Program-made: the position numbers and the translations under genes | Part shown: in pieces, positions 48,827 to 59,569 of the stretch | Layout of the letters: every line of letters starts with the position of its first letter | Numbering within the stretch: position 1 is the stretch's first letter | Assembly: GCF_007005445.1 (NCBI RefSeq) | Contig: NZ_CP041387.1 | Location: 2,170,001 to 2,234,000 of the forward strand | DNA length: 64,000 nt | Direction of reading: 5' to 3' | Source: Rhodopseudomonas palustris | Lineage (GTDB): Bacteria; Pseudomonadota; Alphaproteobacteria; Rhizobiales; Xanthobacteraceae | The notes under the pieces: generated by a model | The model's input: only the letters and a program-made list of their open reading frames with translations | Database searches by the model: none | Told to the model about the DNA's origin: nothing

Positions 48827-51475
48827 ATGACGAGGACGAGGTGGGACGCACGGGTTCGGAGCCTGCTGCGGGGCCCCGGAAACGTATCGGTGCGCTGGAT
48901 CGTCGGGATCGGCATTCTGCTGATCGCCGCGATCTCGATGGCCACCGCCTGGATGATCGCGGACAGCCGCGAGCGCGCTCTACGCAACGCCGAGCGCGAG
49001 CTCGGCAACACGGCGATGCTGCTCGGCCGCCAGTTCGACCGCACCTTCGACGCATTGAACGTCGAGCAGAGCGAGACCGCATCCTCGCTCGTGCACACCT
49101 TTCCGCTCGCCAAGACGCTGTCGACCCACACCTTGCTGGCGCTGAAGGCCGGCGAGCTCGGCGAGTTCGACCTGTACGACAGCGCCGGCGCCCTGATCAA
49201 CTCGTCGCGTCCGTGGCCGCTGCCCGATGTCCGGATCGGCCATCATCCGGCGTTCAAGCGCTGGACCTCGGACGACGAGCGCGAGGAGAGCGAGGCCGAA
49301 ATCGTCCGCGACCCGGTGCGCGGCGGCCAGACCCTGGCGCTCGTCAAGCGGCTGCGCGGCCCGACCCGGGAAACCACCGGCGTGCTGACGCGGACCATCC
49401 CAAACTCCTGGTACGAGAGTCTCGCCTCATCGATCGTGCTCGGCGCGGACGCCTCGATCGCGGTGTTCACCAGTGGCGGCACACTAGTGACGCGCTGGCC
49501 GCGGTTCACCCAGGCGGTCGGCCAGAATTTCCTCGATTCCGATCTGAAGCCGCTGTTTCTGCGCCCCAACGCGACCCATCGCGTCCACAGCCCGTTCGAT
49601 GGCATTCAACGGCTGGCGTCGTCCAGAATGCTGAGCAAGCAGCCGGTGGTCGTGGTGGTGTCGCGTTCGGTCGACGGCGTTCTGTCCGCGTGGTGGCGCG
49701 AGCTGTGGGTGATGGTGGCGGTCGCGCTCGCATCGGCGCTCGCGGTCGCGGTGGTGCTGTTCCAGCTCGGCCGAAACATCATCCGGCATGAAACCGATCT
49801 CCGGCAGCGCTACAGCATCGCGGTCGACAACATGGCGCAGGGGCTATCGCTGTTCGACGCCGCAGGACGGCTGCTGCTGTACAACCGTCGCTACCTCGAG
49901 ATCTACCGGCTGCCCCCCGATGCGGTGAAGCCCGGCTTGCGCGGCTCCGACATCGTCGGATTGCTCGAGAAAGCCGGTCACGATCCGCATCTGATCCAGC
50001 AATACCATGCCTTCGCGATGAAGAACGCCGGAGCCCGAAGCTCGTTCGAGACCGAATTCTCCGACGGGCGGACGATCCTGATCACGCGCGAGCCGATCCA
50101 GGGCGGCGGCTGGGTGATGACCCATGAGGAGATCACCGAGCGCAAGCGCGCGGACTCACGCATCCACCACCTCGCCCACTACGACGACCTCACCGGACTG
50201 CCGAATCGTTCGTCGTTCCGCAAGCACCTCGGCGATGCGCTCGACCTGATCGAGCCGGGCGACCAGCTCGCCCTGCTCTACATCGACATCGACGAGTTCA
50301 AGATCGTCAACGATACGCTCGGCCATCCGGTCGGAGACCAACTGCTCAAATGCATCGCGGAGCGTCTGCAACGCTGCCTGGCTCCGGCCGATTACGTCGC
50401 ACGGCTGGGCGGCGACGAGTTCGCGGTGGTGATGGCCGACGCCACCACGGTGCGCGACCTGGTGGCGACGCTGCAGCTCGCTTTGCGCGAGACCTTCGAC
50501 TGCGCCGGCCATGTGATCTCACCCGATGCCAGCATCGGCATCGCGCTGGCGCCGGAGCACGGCCGCGAGGTCGACGACCTGATCGCCAAGGCCGACCTTG
50601 CTCTGTACGCAGCGAAATCCGAAGGCCGCCGCACCTATCGATTCTTCATGCCGGAGATGGACATCAAGGCCAAGGCCCGGCACGAACTGGCGACCGAGCT
50701 GAAGCGCGCCGTGGCCGAGCACGACTTCCATCTGCATTTCCAGCCGCTGGTCGACCTCAACTCCGGCGCGATCGCCGGCTGCGAGGCGCTGCTGCGCTGG
50801 CAGCATCCGGTGCGCGGCTTCGTCTCGCCGGCCGAGTTCATTCCGCTCGCCGAAGACATCGGACTGATCGAGGAACTCGGCGAGTGGGTGCTGGATCACG
50901 CCTGCGGCGTCGCGGTCGGCTGGCCGGCGTCGATGACGGTGGCGGTCAACGTCTCGCCGATCCAGTTCCGCCGTTCAACCTTCCCGCTCAAGGTCGCCGC
51001 GACGCTGGCGCGCACCGGGTTGCCCCCGCATCGGCTGGAGCTGGAGATCACCGAAGCGCTGCTGCTGCAGGATACCGAGTCGACGCTGGCGATTCTCAAT
51101 CAGCTCCGCGCCCTCGGGGTGAAGATCGCGCTCGACGATTTCGGCACCGGCTACTCGTCGCTGAGCTATCTGCATCGCTTCCCGTTCGACAAGATCAAGA
51201 TCGACAAGAGCTTCGTCGACACCCTCACCGCAGAAGCGGGCTCGGCCGCGATTGTCCGCGCGATCGTGCAGATCGCCGCTGCCGGCAACAAGACCACCCT
51301 GGCCGAAGGCGTCGAAACCGCCGCCCAGCGCGATCTGCTCCGCCAGCTCGGCTGCCAGCAGATGCAGGGCTACCTGTTCAGCCCCGCCCTGCCCGCCGAC
51401 GCACTGGCCCGCCTGATCGGCCTCCCCAGCGCCGAAGGGCAAACGGCGCAGCGCAGGGCGCCGCTGACGGTGTGA
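48827..51475 (+). CDS. Membrane-bound GGDEF-EAL protein (c-di-GMP synthesis/breakdown)
   Basis: The 882-residue protein has a membrane helix (about 22-44), an extracytoplasmic sensor domain (about 45-290), a second helix (about 293-314) and a PAS-like domain (NMAQGLSLFDAAGRLLLYN). A GGDEF domain with an intact GGDEF at 528-532 follows, then an EAL domain with EALLRW at 653 and DDFGTGYSSLSYL. Both active sites look complete. The product-inhibition I-site just before GGDEF reads APAD instead of RxxD, so feedback inhibition is probably lost. The input signal is unknown. I chose the ATG at 48827. Confidence 0.92.
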   Translation: MTRTRWDARVRSLLRGPGNVSVRWIVGIGILLIAAISMATAWMIADSRERALRNAERELGNTAMLLGRQFDRTFDALNVEQSETASSLVHTFPLAKTLSTHTLLALKAGELGEFDLYDSAGALINSSRPWPLPDVRIGHHPAFKRWTSDDEREESEAEIVRDPVRGGQTLALVKRLRGPTRETTGVLTRTIPNSWYESLASSIVLGADASIAVFTSGGTLVTRWPRFTQAVGQNFLDSDLKPLFLRPNATHRVHSPFDGIQRLASSRMLSKQPVVVVVSRSVDGVLSAWWRELWVMVAVALASALAVAVVLFQLGRNIIRHETDLRQRYSIAVDNMAQGLSLFDAAGRLLLYNRRYLEIYRLPPDAVKPGLRGSDIVGLLEKAGHDPHLIQQYHAFAMKNAGARSSFETEFSDGRTILITREPIQGGGWVMTHEEITERKRADSRIHHLAHYDDLTGLPNRSSFRKHLGDALDLIEPGDQLALLYIDIDEFKIVNDTLGHPVGDQLLKCIAERLQRCLAPADYVARLGGDEFAVVMADATTVRDLVATLQLALRETFDCAGHVISPDASIGIALAPEHGREVDDLIAKADLALYAAKSEGRRTYRFFMPEMDIKAKARHELATELKRAVAEHDFHLHFQPLVDLNSGAIAGCEALLRWQHPVRGFVSPAEFIPLAEDIGLIEELGEWVLDHACGVAVGWPASMTVAVNVSPIQFRRSTFPLKVAATLARTGLPPHRLELEITEALLLQDTESTLAILNQLRALGVKIALDDFGTGYSSLSYLHRFPFDKIKIDKSFVDTLTAEAGSAAIVRAIVQIAAAGNKTTLAEGVETAAQRDLLRQLGCQQMQGYLFSPALPADALARLIGLPSAEGQTAQRRAPLTV

Positions 51476-51790
51476 CACAGGTGAGCGACCGCCCCTTCGC
51501 GATCCTCTGATCCGCGTTGGCGTTGCCCACGGCGGGCGATCTCACTCCGCCGAGAATCGAACCTGTAAGTAATCCTAACAAGTTGGCGGATCTGCGCGCG
51601 AAAGTCTCTTGATCCGAGCAACCATCAAGCCGGAAGTCCGGCAATGGTCACCAAGTGTCAGGGATTCCTTGACACCTAAAGCGCCTCGCCGCCCCTGCAG
51701 AGGCGATCGAGTTGCAACCGCCCCCCTTGATGGCCGCCCAGGCACCCGCTCGTTGGCCCGTCCCTTACCCGCCGAGGCACTCCCAGAACC
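51476..51790. other. Gene-free region between convergent GGDEF-EAL and lon genes
   Basis: This stretch of about 315 bases lies between two convergent genes. I see no supported reading frame, repeat or RNA apart from the terminator of lon that directly follows it. Confidence 0.4.
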
Positions 51791-51816
51791 AAAACGGCGC
51801 CCTTTCGGGCGCCGTT
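51791..51816 (-). terminator. Intrinsic terminator of lon
   Basis: A perfect 10-bp stem (AACGGCGCCC and GGGCGCCGTT) with a four-base loop lies 27 bases beyond the lon stop. It continues into TTTT on the minus strand. Confidence 0.8.
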
Positions 51817-51842
51817 GATTTCGGTGTGAGGCTGTCGCCGCC

Positions 51843-54275
51843 TTAGTGCGCGGTCAGACCGCCGCCGGCTTCGTCGGCTTCCGCGCTGTCCGGGGTGCCG
51901 GGCAGCTTGGTGTCCTCTTCCCAGACGATCGGCACCGGCGCGCGGGTCAGCGCGTTGGCGATCACCTCGTCCATCCGGGCGACCGGGATGATGTTCAGAC
52001 CACCCTTGATGGCGTCCGGAATCTCGGTGAGGTCCTTGGCATTGTCTTCAGGGATCAGCACCGTCTTGATGCCGCCTCTAGCCGCGGCGAGCAGCTTCTC
52101 CTTGAGGCCGCCGATCGGCAGTACCCGGCCGCGCAGCGTGATTTCGCCGGTCATGGCGATGTCGCGGCGGATCGGAATCCCGGTCAGCACCGACACGATC
52201 GTGGTGGCCATCGCCACGCCGGCCGACGGGCCGTCCTTCGGGGTCGCCCCCTCCGGCACGTGGACGTGGATGTCACGCTTCTCGAAGAACGGCGGCTCGA
52301 TCCCGAAGGTGATCGCGCGGCTGCGGACGTAGGACGCCGCCGCCTGGATCGACTCCTTCATGACGTCGCGCAGGTTGCCGGTGACCGTCATCCGGCCCTT
52401 GCCCGGCATCATCACGCTTTCGATCGTCAGCAGCTCGCCGCCGACATCGGTCCACGCCAGCCCCGTCACCACGCCGACCTGATCGTCCTTCTCGATCTCG
52501 CCGAACCGGAACTTCGGCACGCCGAGATACTCTTCGATCAGCTTCTCGTTGATGTGCACCGACTTCTTCTTCGACAGCATCAGCTCCTTCACGACCTTGC
52601 GGGCCAGTGTGGAGATTTCGCGCTCGAGATTGCGCACGCCCGCTTCACGGGTGTACCGCCGGATCACCAGCAGCAACGCGTCGTCGTCGATCGACCATTC
52701 CTTGGAGTCGAGGCCGTGCTTGGTCAGCGCCTGCGGGATCAGGTGCTTGCGCGCGATCTCGACCTTCTCGGTCTCGGTGTAGCCGGCGATCCGGATGATC
52801 TCCATACGATCCATCAGCGGCCCCGGGATGTTCAGGGTGTTCGCCGTGGTGATGAACATCACGTTGGACAGATCGTAGTCCACCTCGAGATAGTGGTCGT
52901 TGAAGGTGCCGTTCTGTTCGGGATCGAGCACCTCGAGCAGCGCCGAGGACGGATCGCCGCGGAAGTCGGCGCCCATCTTGTCGATCTCGTCGAGCAGGAA
53001 CAGCGGATTCGACGTCTTCGCCTTGCGCATCGACTGGATGATCTTGCCGGGCATCGAGCCGATATAGGTACGGCGGTGACCGCGGATCTCGGCTTCGTCA
53101 CGCACGCCGCCGAGCGACACGCGAACGAATTCGCGCCCCGTCGCCTTCGCGATCGACTTGCCGAGCGAGGTCTTGCCGACGCCGGGCGGGCCGACCAGGC
53201 ACAGGATCGGGCCAGACAGCTTGTTGGCGCGCGACTGCACCGCAAGATACTCGACGATCCGCTCCTTGACCTTCTCGAGCCCGTAGTGATCGGAATCGAG
53301 CACGGCCTGAGCCGCCCCGAGATCCTTCTTCACCTTGGACTTCTTGTTCCACGGGATCGACAGCAGCCAGTCGAGATAGTTGCGCACCACCGTCGCTTCC
53401 GCGGACATCGGCGACATCTGACGCAGCTTCTTCAGCTCGTGCTGCGCCTTCTCACGGGCTTCCTTGGTCAGCTTGGTCTTGGCGATCTTCTCTTCGAGTT
53501 CGGCGAGTTCGTCCCGGCCGTCTTCGTCGCCGAGCTCCTTCTGGATCGCCTTCATCTGCTCGTTGAGGTAGTACTCGCGCTGGGTCTTCTCCATCTGCCG
53601 CTTGACGCGGCTGCGGATGCGCTTCTCGACCTGCAGGACCGAGATCTCGCTTTCCATCAGGCCGAGCACCTTCTCCAGCCGCTGCGTCACCGACAGCGTC
53701 TCCAGGATGCCCTGGCGATCGGCGATCTTGACGGCGAGATGCGAGGCGACGGTGTCGGCGAGCTTGGCGAAGTCGGTGATCGACTGCACCACGCCGACCA
53801 CTTCGGCCGAGATCTTCTTGTTGAGCTTCACGTAGCTCTCGAAGTCGGACACCACCGAGCGCGACAGCGCCTCGGCCTCGACCGAGTCGGCATCGCTGTC
53901 TTCGAGCGCGACGGCGCCCGCTTCGTAGTAGTCCGCCCGATCGGTGTACTTGTCGACCTTGGCGCGCGCGAGGCCCTCGACCAGCACCTTGACGGTGCCG
54001 TCGGGCAGCTTGAGCAATTGCAGCACGCTGGCCAGGGTGCCGATTTCGTAGATGGAGTCGGGTGCCGGATCGTCGTCGGACGCGTTCTTCTGCGTCGCCA
54101 GCATGATCAGCGCGTCGTTCTTCATCACCTCTTCGAGGGCGCGGATCGACTTCTCGCGGCCGACGAACAGCGGCACGATCATATGCGGGAACACGACGAT
54201 GTCGCGCAGCGGCAGCACCGGATAGGAGTGGCTTTCGCCGTAGGTGATCGATGGCCTGGGTTTGGTGGCGGTCAT
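51843..54275 (-). CDS. lon: ATP-dependent protease Lon
   Basis: This 810-residue cytoplasmic AAA+ protease has an N-terminal substrate-binding domain ([20 protein letters not shown]), a coiled-coil region, Walker [14 protein letters not shown], and the C-terminal serine protease domain with the Ser-Lys dyad starting at [13 protein letters not shown]. It degrades misfolded and regulatory proteins. clpX lies 318 bases upstream on the same strand. A possible promoter is at 54427-54461, and the gene has its own terminator. Confidence 0.97.
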   Translation of the reverse strand: MTATKPRPSITYGESHSYPVLPLRDIVVFPHMIVPLFVGREKSIRALEEVMKNDALIMLATQKNASDDDPAPDSIYEIGTLASVLQLLKLPDGTVKVLVEGLARAKVDKYTDRADYYEAGAVALEDSDADSVEAEALSRSVVSDFESYVKLNKKISAEVVGVVQSITDFAKLADTVASHLAVKIADRQGILETLSVTQRLEKVLGLMESEISVLQVEKRIRSRVKRQMEKTQREYYLNEQMKAIQKELGDEDGRDELAELEEKIAKTKLTKEAREKAQHELKKLRQMSPMSAEATVVRNYLDWLLSIPWNKKSKVKKDLGAAQAVLDSDHYGLEKVKERIVEYLAVQSRANKLSGPILCLVGPPGVGKTSLGKSIAKATGREFVRVSLGGVRDEAEIRGHRRTYIGSMPGKIIQSMRKAKTSNPLFLLDEIDKMGADFRGDPSSALLEVLDPEQNGTFNDHYLEVDYDLSNVMFITTANTLNIPGPLMDRMEIIRIAGYTETEKVEIARKHLIPQALTKHGLDSKEWSIDDDALLLVIRRYTREAGVRNLEREISTLARKVVKELMLSKKKSVHINEKLIEEYLGVPKFRFGEIEKDDQVGVVTGLAWTDVGGELLTIESVMMPGKGRMTVTGNLRDVMKESIQAAASYVRSRAITFGIEPPFFEKRDIHVHVPEGATPKDGPSAGVAMATTIVSVLTGIPIRRDIAMTGEITLRGRVLPIGGLKEKLLAAARGGIKTVLIPEDNAKDLTEIPDAIKGGLNIIPVARMDEVIANALTRAPVPIVWEEDTKLPGTPDSAEADEAGGGLTAH

Positions 54276-54593
54276 GGCCCCGTTCCTTTCGTTTTGCCCC
54301 CTCGCCCTCGGCCCGCCATCGGCGCTGCCGTCACGAGGTGCGGAGGTCTCCGGCCTGCTGCTGCCGGGGAAGGCCTCGGCATCCGGAATGATTGAGACGA
54401 ATCCTGAAAACGCTTGTCATCGCCGACCAATTAGGTGGCTATCCGGCGGTGGGGTGTCAAGTCGTGGAAAAGACAACGGTTTGTGCGGCTTTTGCGCAGC
54501 ATCAAGATGCGCAGAAGCGAGCCGCGGCCAGCGGCGGCGGCCCGTTCTTATCGTTGCCGCGGCGGCCACAGGCCGCCGCATCGGCGCGGCGCG
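54276..54593. other. Intergenic region between clpX and lon
   Basis: No gene is supported. The region holds the likely lon promoter (54427-54461, minus) and a leader of about 150 bases. Confidence 0.4.
54427..54461 (-). promoter_or_regulatory. Candidate lon promoter, possibly heat-shock type
   Basis: On the minus strand CTTGACA (54461-54455) is followed after about 17-19 bases by CCACCTAATT. CTTGA at -35 with a C-rich -10 region resembles alphaproteobacterial sigma-32 promoters, and lon is a known heat-shock gene, but the -10 match is weak. Confidence 0.4.
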
Positions 54594-55868
54594 TCAGGCG
54601 CTGGCGCTGGTCTCGGCCGCACGGTCGGTGCGGTCGGCATAGATGTACAGCGGCCGGGCGGTGCCCTCGACCACTTCGCGCGAGATCACCACTTCCTCGA
54701 CGCCTTCGAGCCCCGGCAGATCGAACATGGTTTCGAGCAGAATGCTCTCCAGGATCGATCGGAGGCCGCGGGCGCCGGTCTTGCGCTCGATCGCCTTGCG
54801 GGCCACCGCGCCCAGCGCCTCGTCGGCGAAGGTGAGCTCGATGTTCTCCATCTCGAACAGCCGCTGATACTGCTTGACCAGCGCGTTCTTCGGGTCGGTC
54901 AGGATCTTCTTGAGCGAGGTCTCGTCCAGATCCTCCAGCGTCGCCACCACCGGCAGACGGCCGACGAATTCCGGGATCAGGCCGTACTTGAGCAGATCCT
55001 CGGGCTCGACGTGACGGAAGATCTCGCCAGTGCGGCGATCCTCCGGCGCCAGCACCTGGGCGGCAAAGCCGATCGAGGTCGAACGGCCGCGGCCCGAGAT
55101 GATCTTTTCGAGGCCCGCGAAGGCGCCACCGCAGATGAACAGGATGTTGGTGGTGTCGACCTGCAGGAACTCCTGCTGCGGGTGCTTGCGGCCGCCCTGC
55201 GGCGGCACGGAGGCCACGGTGCCTTCCATGATCTTCAGCAGCGCCTGCTGGACGCCCTCGCCCGACACGTCGCGGGTGATCGAGGGATTGTCCGACTTGC
55301 GGCTGATCTTGTCGATTTCGTCGATATAGACGATGCCGCGCTGGGCGCGCTCGACGTTGTAGTCCGCCGCCTGCAGCAGCTTCAGGATGATGTTCTCGAC
55401 GTCCTCGCCGACATAGCCGGCTTCGGTCAGCGTCGTCGCATCCGCCATCGTGAACGGCACGTCGAGGATCCGCGCCAGCGTCTGCGCCAGCAGGGTCTTG
55501 CCCGAGCCGGTCGGACCGATCAGCAGGATGTTCGACTTCGCCAGCTCGACGTCGTTGTGCTTGGTCTGGTGGTTCAGCCGCTTGTAGTGGTTGTGCACCG
55601 CGACCGACAGAACCTTCTTCGCATGGCCCTGACCGATCACATAGTCGTCGAGAACCTTGCAGATTTCCTTCGGCGTCGGGATGCCGTCACGCGACTTCAC
55701 CAGCGAGGACTTGTTCTCCTCGCGAATGATGTCCATGCACAGTTCCACACACTCATCGCAGATGAATACCGTGGGGCCGGCGATCAGCTTGCGGACCTCG
55801 TGCTGGCTCTTTCCGCAGAACGAGCAGTACAGGGTGTTCTTGGAGTCGCTCGTACCGACCTTACTCAT
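54594..55868 (-). CDS. clpX: ATP-dependent Clp protease ATP-binding subunit ClpX
   Basis: This 424-residue AAA+ unfoldase feeds substrates to ClpP. The N-terminal zinc domain has CSFC (15-18) and CDEC (37-40). Walker A ([13 protein letters not shown]) is near residue 118, Walker B is [15 protein letters not shown], and the IGF-type loop that docks to ClpP is represented in SIGFAAQVL. The start is the ATG at 55866-55868. clpP is upstream, 386 bases away. Confidence 0.97.
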   Translation of the reverse strand: MSKVGTSDSKNTLYCSFCGKSQHEVRKLIAGPTVFICDECVELCMDIIREENKSSLVKSRDGIPTPKEICKVLDDYVIGQGHAKKVLSVAVHNHYKRLNHQTKHNDVELAKSNILLIGPTGSGKTLLAQTLARILDVPFTMADATTLTEAGYVGEDVENIILKLLQAADYNVERAQRGIVYIDEIDKISRKSDNPSITRDVSGEGVQQALLKIMEGTVASVPPQGGRKHPQQEFLQVDTTNILFICGGAFAGLEKIISGRGRSTSIGFAAQVLAPEDRRTGEIFRHVEPEDLLKYGLIPEFVGRLPVVATLEDLDETSLKKILTDPKNALVKQYQRLFEMENIELTFADEALGAVARKAIERKTGARGLRSILESILLETMFDLPGLEGVEEVVISREVVEGTARPLYIYADRTDRAAETSASA

Positions 55869-56254
55869 TTCTATCTCCGTCCGCCGTTCGGTCTCTTCCG
55901 GTCATCGTCTGATCCGGGCAGGCCCGGCAGCCGAGTAAATGGGAGCAAAATCCGTACCAGAAAAGACCCCCGCATCAGTCCGGCCGCACAAACCGCGACC
56001 GAGTTCGAATCCCCCAAGCACTTTCGTCGATCAGGATCAGCCAATCAGACTGTCACCCGTCTATCAAGAATTCGCTAATCGGCCGGGCGCCGGCCGACGT
56101 GACAATAGCGTGATTTGCTGCGTCTGCGCGACCCTTGGTCGCTGAAATCAACGCAGCGTTGCGCCATTGTCACGCGGGATTCAGGCACGAAAGCGGAACA
56201 TTGGGGCTTTCCTGTGAGAAACACGAGGCCGGCCTGCCGGCCCCGATTCTCGGC
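55869..56254. other. Intergenic region between clpP and clpX
   Basis: No coding sequence is supported. The region contains a perfect GC-rich palindrome (TCGGCCGG and CCGGCCGA, 56079-56097) without a U-run, and must include signals for clpX. Confidence 0.4.
56227..56242 (-). terminator. Possible weak terminator after clpP
   Basis: A GGCCGGC-AG-GCCGGCC hairpin lies 13 bases after the clpP stop, followed on the minus strand by TCGTGTTTCTC, which is a poor U-run. Confidence 0.35.
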
Positions 56255-56893
56255 TCAGGCAGCCTTCGGAGCCGGCGACGGGTCTTCGGGACGCTTGTCG
56301 ATCACCTTGTCGACAATCCCGAATTCCCGCGCCATCTCGGCGGTGAGGAACTTGTCGCGTTCCAGCGCATCCTCGATCGCCTTGTAGGTCTGACCGGTGT
56401 GATGCACGTAGATCTCGTTCAGCCGCTTCTTCAGGTTCAGGATTTCCTGGGCGTGCAGCATGATGTCGGTCGCCTGCCCCTGGAAGCCGCCGGACGGCTG
56501 GTGCACCATGATCCGCGCGTTCGGCAGCGAGAACCGCATGTCCTTGTGGCCGGCGGCGAGCAGCAGCGAACCCATCGAGGCGGCCTGACCGGTGCACAGC
56601 GTCGACACCGGCGGGCGGATGAACTGCATGGTGTCGTAGATCGCCAGACCCGACGTCACCACCCCGCCCGGCGAGTTGATGTACATCGAGATTTCCTTCT
56701 TCGGATTTTCCGCTTCGAGGAAAAGAAGCTGCGCGACGATCAGCGTCGACATGCCGTCTTCGACCGGGCCGGTGACGAAGATGATCCGCTCTTTCAGGAG
56801 GCGCGAGAAGATGTCGTAGGCTCGTTCGCCGCGGTTGGTCTGCTCGACCACCATCGGCACGAGGTTCATGTAGGTTTCCACCGGATCGCGCAT
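56255..56893 (-). CDS. clpP: ATP-dependent Clp protease proteolytic subunit
   Basis: This 212-residue serine peptidase forms the tetradecameric degradation chamber. The catalytic Ser106 lies in [16 protein letters not shown] and the His131 in [12 protein letters not shown]. Length and N-terminus are normal. It works with ClpX, encoded next. The usual clpP upstream neighbour tig is separated from it by an inserted segment with an unknown gene. Confidence 0.97.
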   Translation of the reverse strand: MRDPVETYMNLVPMVVEQTNRGERAYDIFSRLLKERIIFVTGPVEDGMSTLIVAQLLFLEAENPKKEISMYINSPGGVVTSGLAIYDTMQFIRPPVSTLCTGQAASMGSLLLAAGHKDMRFSLPNARIMVHQPSGGFQGQATDIMLHAQEILNLKKRLNEIYVHHTGQTYKAIEDALERDKFLTAEMAREFGIVDKVIDKRPEDPSPAPKAA

Positions 56894-57290
56894 AAATCAC
56901 CTGAGGGTTGTCGAGGGCGACAGCTCGCGGGAGCGACAAAAACGGCTCCGCCGCAGGCGTTCGCCCCGTGATGCAGGACGTGAAGCGAGGTCACAGATAT
57001 GAGCCGATTGCGCGGCGACAAGGGTGGGCCCCGTTTCCACCCGTGAGTTGATACCGATTCGGCCAATCCCGGCAAAACCGACGAACGGCTTTTCTCCGCC
57101 GATGCCACGGCTTTCACGCCGCATCGTTAACGGTGCCTGAGGATGCAAAACGGCCGCCGTGACGGTGTAAGCTGGGATGCAAAGGGGCGCGCTCGGGTGG
57201 CAGGTTCAAAAGCCCGATCGACACGCGACGCCGGACAAACGGTCTTTCTTCTGCCATTCTCAACCATCGGGGCGCTCCGCCCAAGGATAG
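56894..57290. other. Region upstream of clpP, containing the first direct-repeat copy
   Basis: No gene is supported. The clpP-proximal half contains the clpP promoter region. At 57143-57168 lies a 26-base copy of one half of the tig terminator. The 120 bases after it belong to the inserted segment. Confidence 0.5.
57143..57168. repeat. 26-bp direct repeat, copy 1 (half of the tig terminator)
   Basis: The 26 bases beginning ATGCAAAACGGCCGCCGTGA are identical to 57767-57792. Here the repeat is followed by AAGCTGGG, so the second stem arm is absent and no terminator forms. The 624-base spacing between the copies encloses an unknown gene. Confidence 0.85.
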
Positions 57291-57674
57291 CTAGACGAGT
57301 TTCCAGGCCCGCTCGATGCGATTGATTTCATCGGCGATGAGGCGCTTCGCTTTTCCCGGATCGCCCCCAATTTCAATTGCGATCACGCCTGGTCTCGGAT
57401 CGAACTTCTTACGGATATCAGGCTGCAAATATGGCCGCAGGGAAAGGTAGGAGCTTGTGGTCGTGAAGCCTCGGCCGGACTCACTAACTACATCGAAACC
57501 TGGATTCCAATTGTCGATTAACTCGCGACGCCAATCGTCGATCAGGCGTTGGCGCCGAGCTAGTCGTTGGCGCTGTCTTTCGATCCCCCAATTTGCCCAT
57601 GGCGCGAGAATCGATGCAGCGCCACCAATAGCTGCAGGCGCAACAAATTGAAAAATAAAATCTAATATATTCAA
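57291..57674 (-). CDS. Unknown protein with N-terminal membrane helix, in an inserted segment
   Basis: The 127-residue product begins MNILDFIFQFVAPAAIGG, giving one hydrophobic helix (about 3-25). A basic helical stretch follows (NWGIERQRQRLARRQRLIDD) and then a soluble C-terminal part. I recognise no family. The start is a TTG with AAGGT upstream. Its base use is visibly richer in A and T than the neighbours, and it lies between two 26-bp direct repeats, which points to horizontal acquisition. Function is unknown. Confidence 0.65.
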   Translation of the reverse strand: MNILDFIFQFVAPAAIGGAASILAPWANWGIERQRQRLARRQRLIDDWRRELIDNWNPGFDVVSESGRGFTTTSSYLSLRPYLQPDIRKKFDPRPGVIAIEIGGDPGKAKRLIADEINRIERAWKLV

Positions 57675-57766
57675 TGCATACCTTCATCGGCAGGATCAGA
57701 CTTCCATCTTAGGTTGCAAGATATTTGTCCGCTGTTCAGTGGGCAAGCGTATTGAGAGGCCGCTCA

Positions 57767-57792
57767 ATGCAAAACGGCCGCCGTGACGGTGT
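57767..57792. repeat. 26-bp direct repeat, copy 2 (within the tig terminator)
   Basis: This is identical to 57143-57168. It contains the U-run, the distal stem arm and the loop of the intact tig terminator. Its outer edge marks the end of the inserted segment. Confidence 0.85.
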
Positions 57793-57803
57793 CACGGCGG
57801 CCG
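57771..57803 (-). terminator. Intrinsic terminator of tig
   Basis: A 13-bp perfect stem (CGGCCGCCGTGAC and GTCACGGCGGCCG) with a three-base loop is followed by TTTT on the minus strand, 26 bases after the tig stop codon. Confidence 0.88.
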
Positions 57804-57829
57804 CAGCGATGATTTTCAGACGATGCGGA

Positions 57830-59188
57830 TCAGGCCGCGGTCTTGTCGTCCTCGTCCTTGTACAGCTCCTCGCGGGTGACCGGCTTCTCGGTCACGTTGG
57901 CGAGCTCCAGGATGAAATCGACCACCTTGTCTTCGTAGATCGGGGCGCGGAGCTGGGCGACGGCTTCCGGATTGGAGCGGTAGTAGTCCCAGACCTCCTT
58001 CTCGCGGCCCGGCATCTGCCGGGCGCGCTCGATCACCGCACGGCTGACTTCGTCGTCGGTGACCTGGATCTTGTTCTTCTCGCCGATCTCCGACAGCACC
58101 AGGCCGAGACGGACGCGGCGGTCGGCGATCTTGCGATACTCTTCCTTGGCGGCGTCTTCGGTGGTGTTCTCGTCGGCGAAGGTCTTGCCGGTCGACTGCA
58201 TCTCGGCGTTGATCGAGCGCCACATCACCTCGAACTCCTGCTCGATCAGCGACGGCGGAGCATCGAACTTGTGGGCTTCGTCGAGCCGGTCGAGCAACTG
58301 GCGCTTGACCTTGAGCCGCGACGCGCCGGCGTATTCGGCGGCGAGCCGGGCCTTGGCGGCTTCCTTCAGCTTGTCGAGCGATTCCATGCCGAGCGTCTTG
58401 GCGAACTCGTCGTCGATCGTGGTCTCCTGCGGAGCCTCGAGCTTGGTCGCGGTGGTCTCGAACTCGGCCGGCTTTCCGGCCAGGGTGTCGCTGGCGTAGT
58501 TGGTCGGGAACGTCACCTTGATGGTGCGGGTCTCGCCCACCGCGATGCCGACAAGCTGATCCTCAAAGCCCGGAATGAAGCTGGCCGAGCCGATCACCAC
58601 CGGAATGTCCTCGCCGGTGCCGCCGTCGAACGCGACGCCGTCGATGGTGCCCTTGAACGACACGGTGACGCGGTCGCCGGTCTCGGCCTTGGCGCCCTCG
58701 GCCTTGTCGGCGTAGGAGCGATTGGCCTCGGCGATCCGCTTGATCGCGTCATCGACGTCGGATTCGGCCACCTCGACCACCGGCTTCTCGACCGAGAAGC
58801 TCTTGAAGTCGGCCAGTTCGATCGCCGGGACCACCTCGATCGCCACCGTGTAGGTGAGATCGGACTTGCCCTCGAGGATGTCCTCGATCTCCTTCTGGTC
58901 CTGCGGCATGGTGATCTTCGGCTCGGTGGCGAGCCGGAAGCCGCGCTCCGAAAAGATGCCATCGTTGGTGTCGCGGACCAGCTTGTCGATGGTCTCGGCG
59001 GCGACCGAACGGCCGTACACGCGCTTCAGATGAGCGGTCGGCACCTTGCCCGGACGAAATCCGTTGAGGCGCACCTTGTCCTTCAGATCGGCGAGCCGTT
59101 CGCCGACCTTGGCGTCGATGTCCGCAGCCGGGACACTGACCTGGAATTCGCGCTTCAATCCGTCGGCAACGGTTTCCTTGACCTGCAT
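57830..59188 (-). CDS. tig: Trigger factor
   Basis: This 452-residue ribosome-bound chaperone and peptidyl-prolyl isomerase has the ribosome-docking GFRPGKVP (about residues 44-51), an FKBP-type domain ([20 protein letters not shown]) and a helical C-terminal substrate cradle. It starts the tig-clpP-clpX-lon order. The ATG is at 59186-59188. Confidence 0.97.
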   Translation of the reverse strand: MQVKETVADGLKREFQVSVPAADIDAKVGERLADLKDKVRLNGFRPGKVPTAHLKRVYGRSVAAETIDKLVRDTNDGIFSERGFRLATEPKITMPQDQKEIEDILEGKSDLTYTVAIEVVPAIELADFKSFSVEKPVVEVAESDVDDAIKRIAEANRSYADKAEGAKAETGDRVTVSFKGTIDGVAFDGGTGEDIPVVIGSASFIPGFEDQLVGIAVGETRTIKVTFPTNYASDTLAGKPAEFETTATKLEAPQETTIDDEFAKTLGMESLDKLKEAAKARLAAEYAGASRLKVKRQLLDRLDEAHKFDAPPSLIEQEFEVMWRSINAEMQSTGKTFADENTTEDAAKEEYRKIADRRVRLGLVLSEIGEKNKIQVTDDEVSRAVIERARQMPGREKEVWDYYRSNPEAVAQLRAPIYEDKVVDFILELANVTEKPVTREELYKDEDDKTAA

Positions 59189-59335
59189 GGTGTCGATCTT
59201 CTTCTCTTGGCTCCGGCCGAAGGACCGGAAATGGTCGAACTGCGATGCGGCCTCACAGCCTGCATCATCGGGTTGGCGGACATCCGTCCTGGCGGACGGC
59301 CCTCCGGAAAATCGTCATGAGCAAAAGCACTTGCG

Positions 59336-59420
<85 letters not shown>

Positions 59421-59569
59421 GAAGAGCATCATGTCCGGCCGCGATGCCGCGGGCGGCGGCTTATAGCATGACATATAGGGCCCGCATCAAGAGAAACCCG
59501 CAGCTTTTACCAACCGCGGCTGGCCGTCGCAGGCTAGACAGCGTCCGGCGAACATGGTCCGCATCGCGC

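Noticed and set aside
51609..51818. A 69-residue plus-strand frame after the GGDEF-EAL gene
   Set aside because: It ends inside the lon terminator hairpin, has no ribosome-binding site and has non-specific composition.
56079..56097. A perfect palindrome between clpP and clpX as an operator or terminator
   Set aside because: It is built only of G/C dinucleotide runs, lacks a U-run and matches no known operator. GC-rich palindromes are common by chance in this genome.
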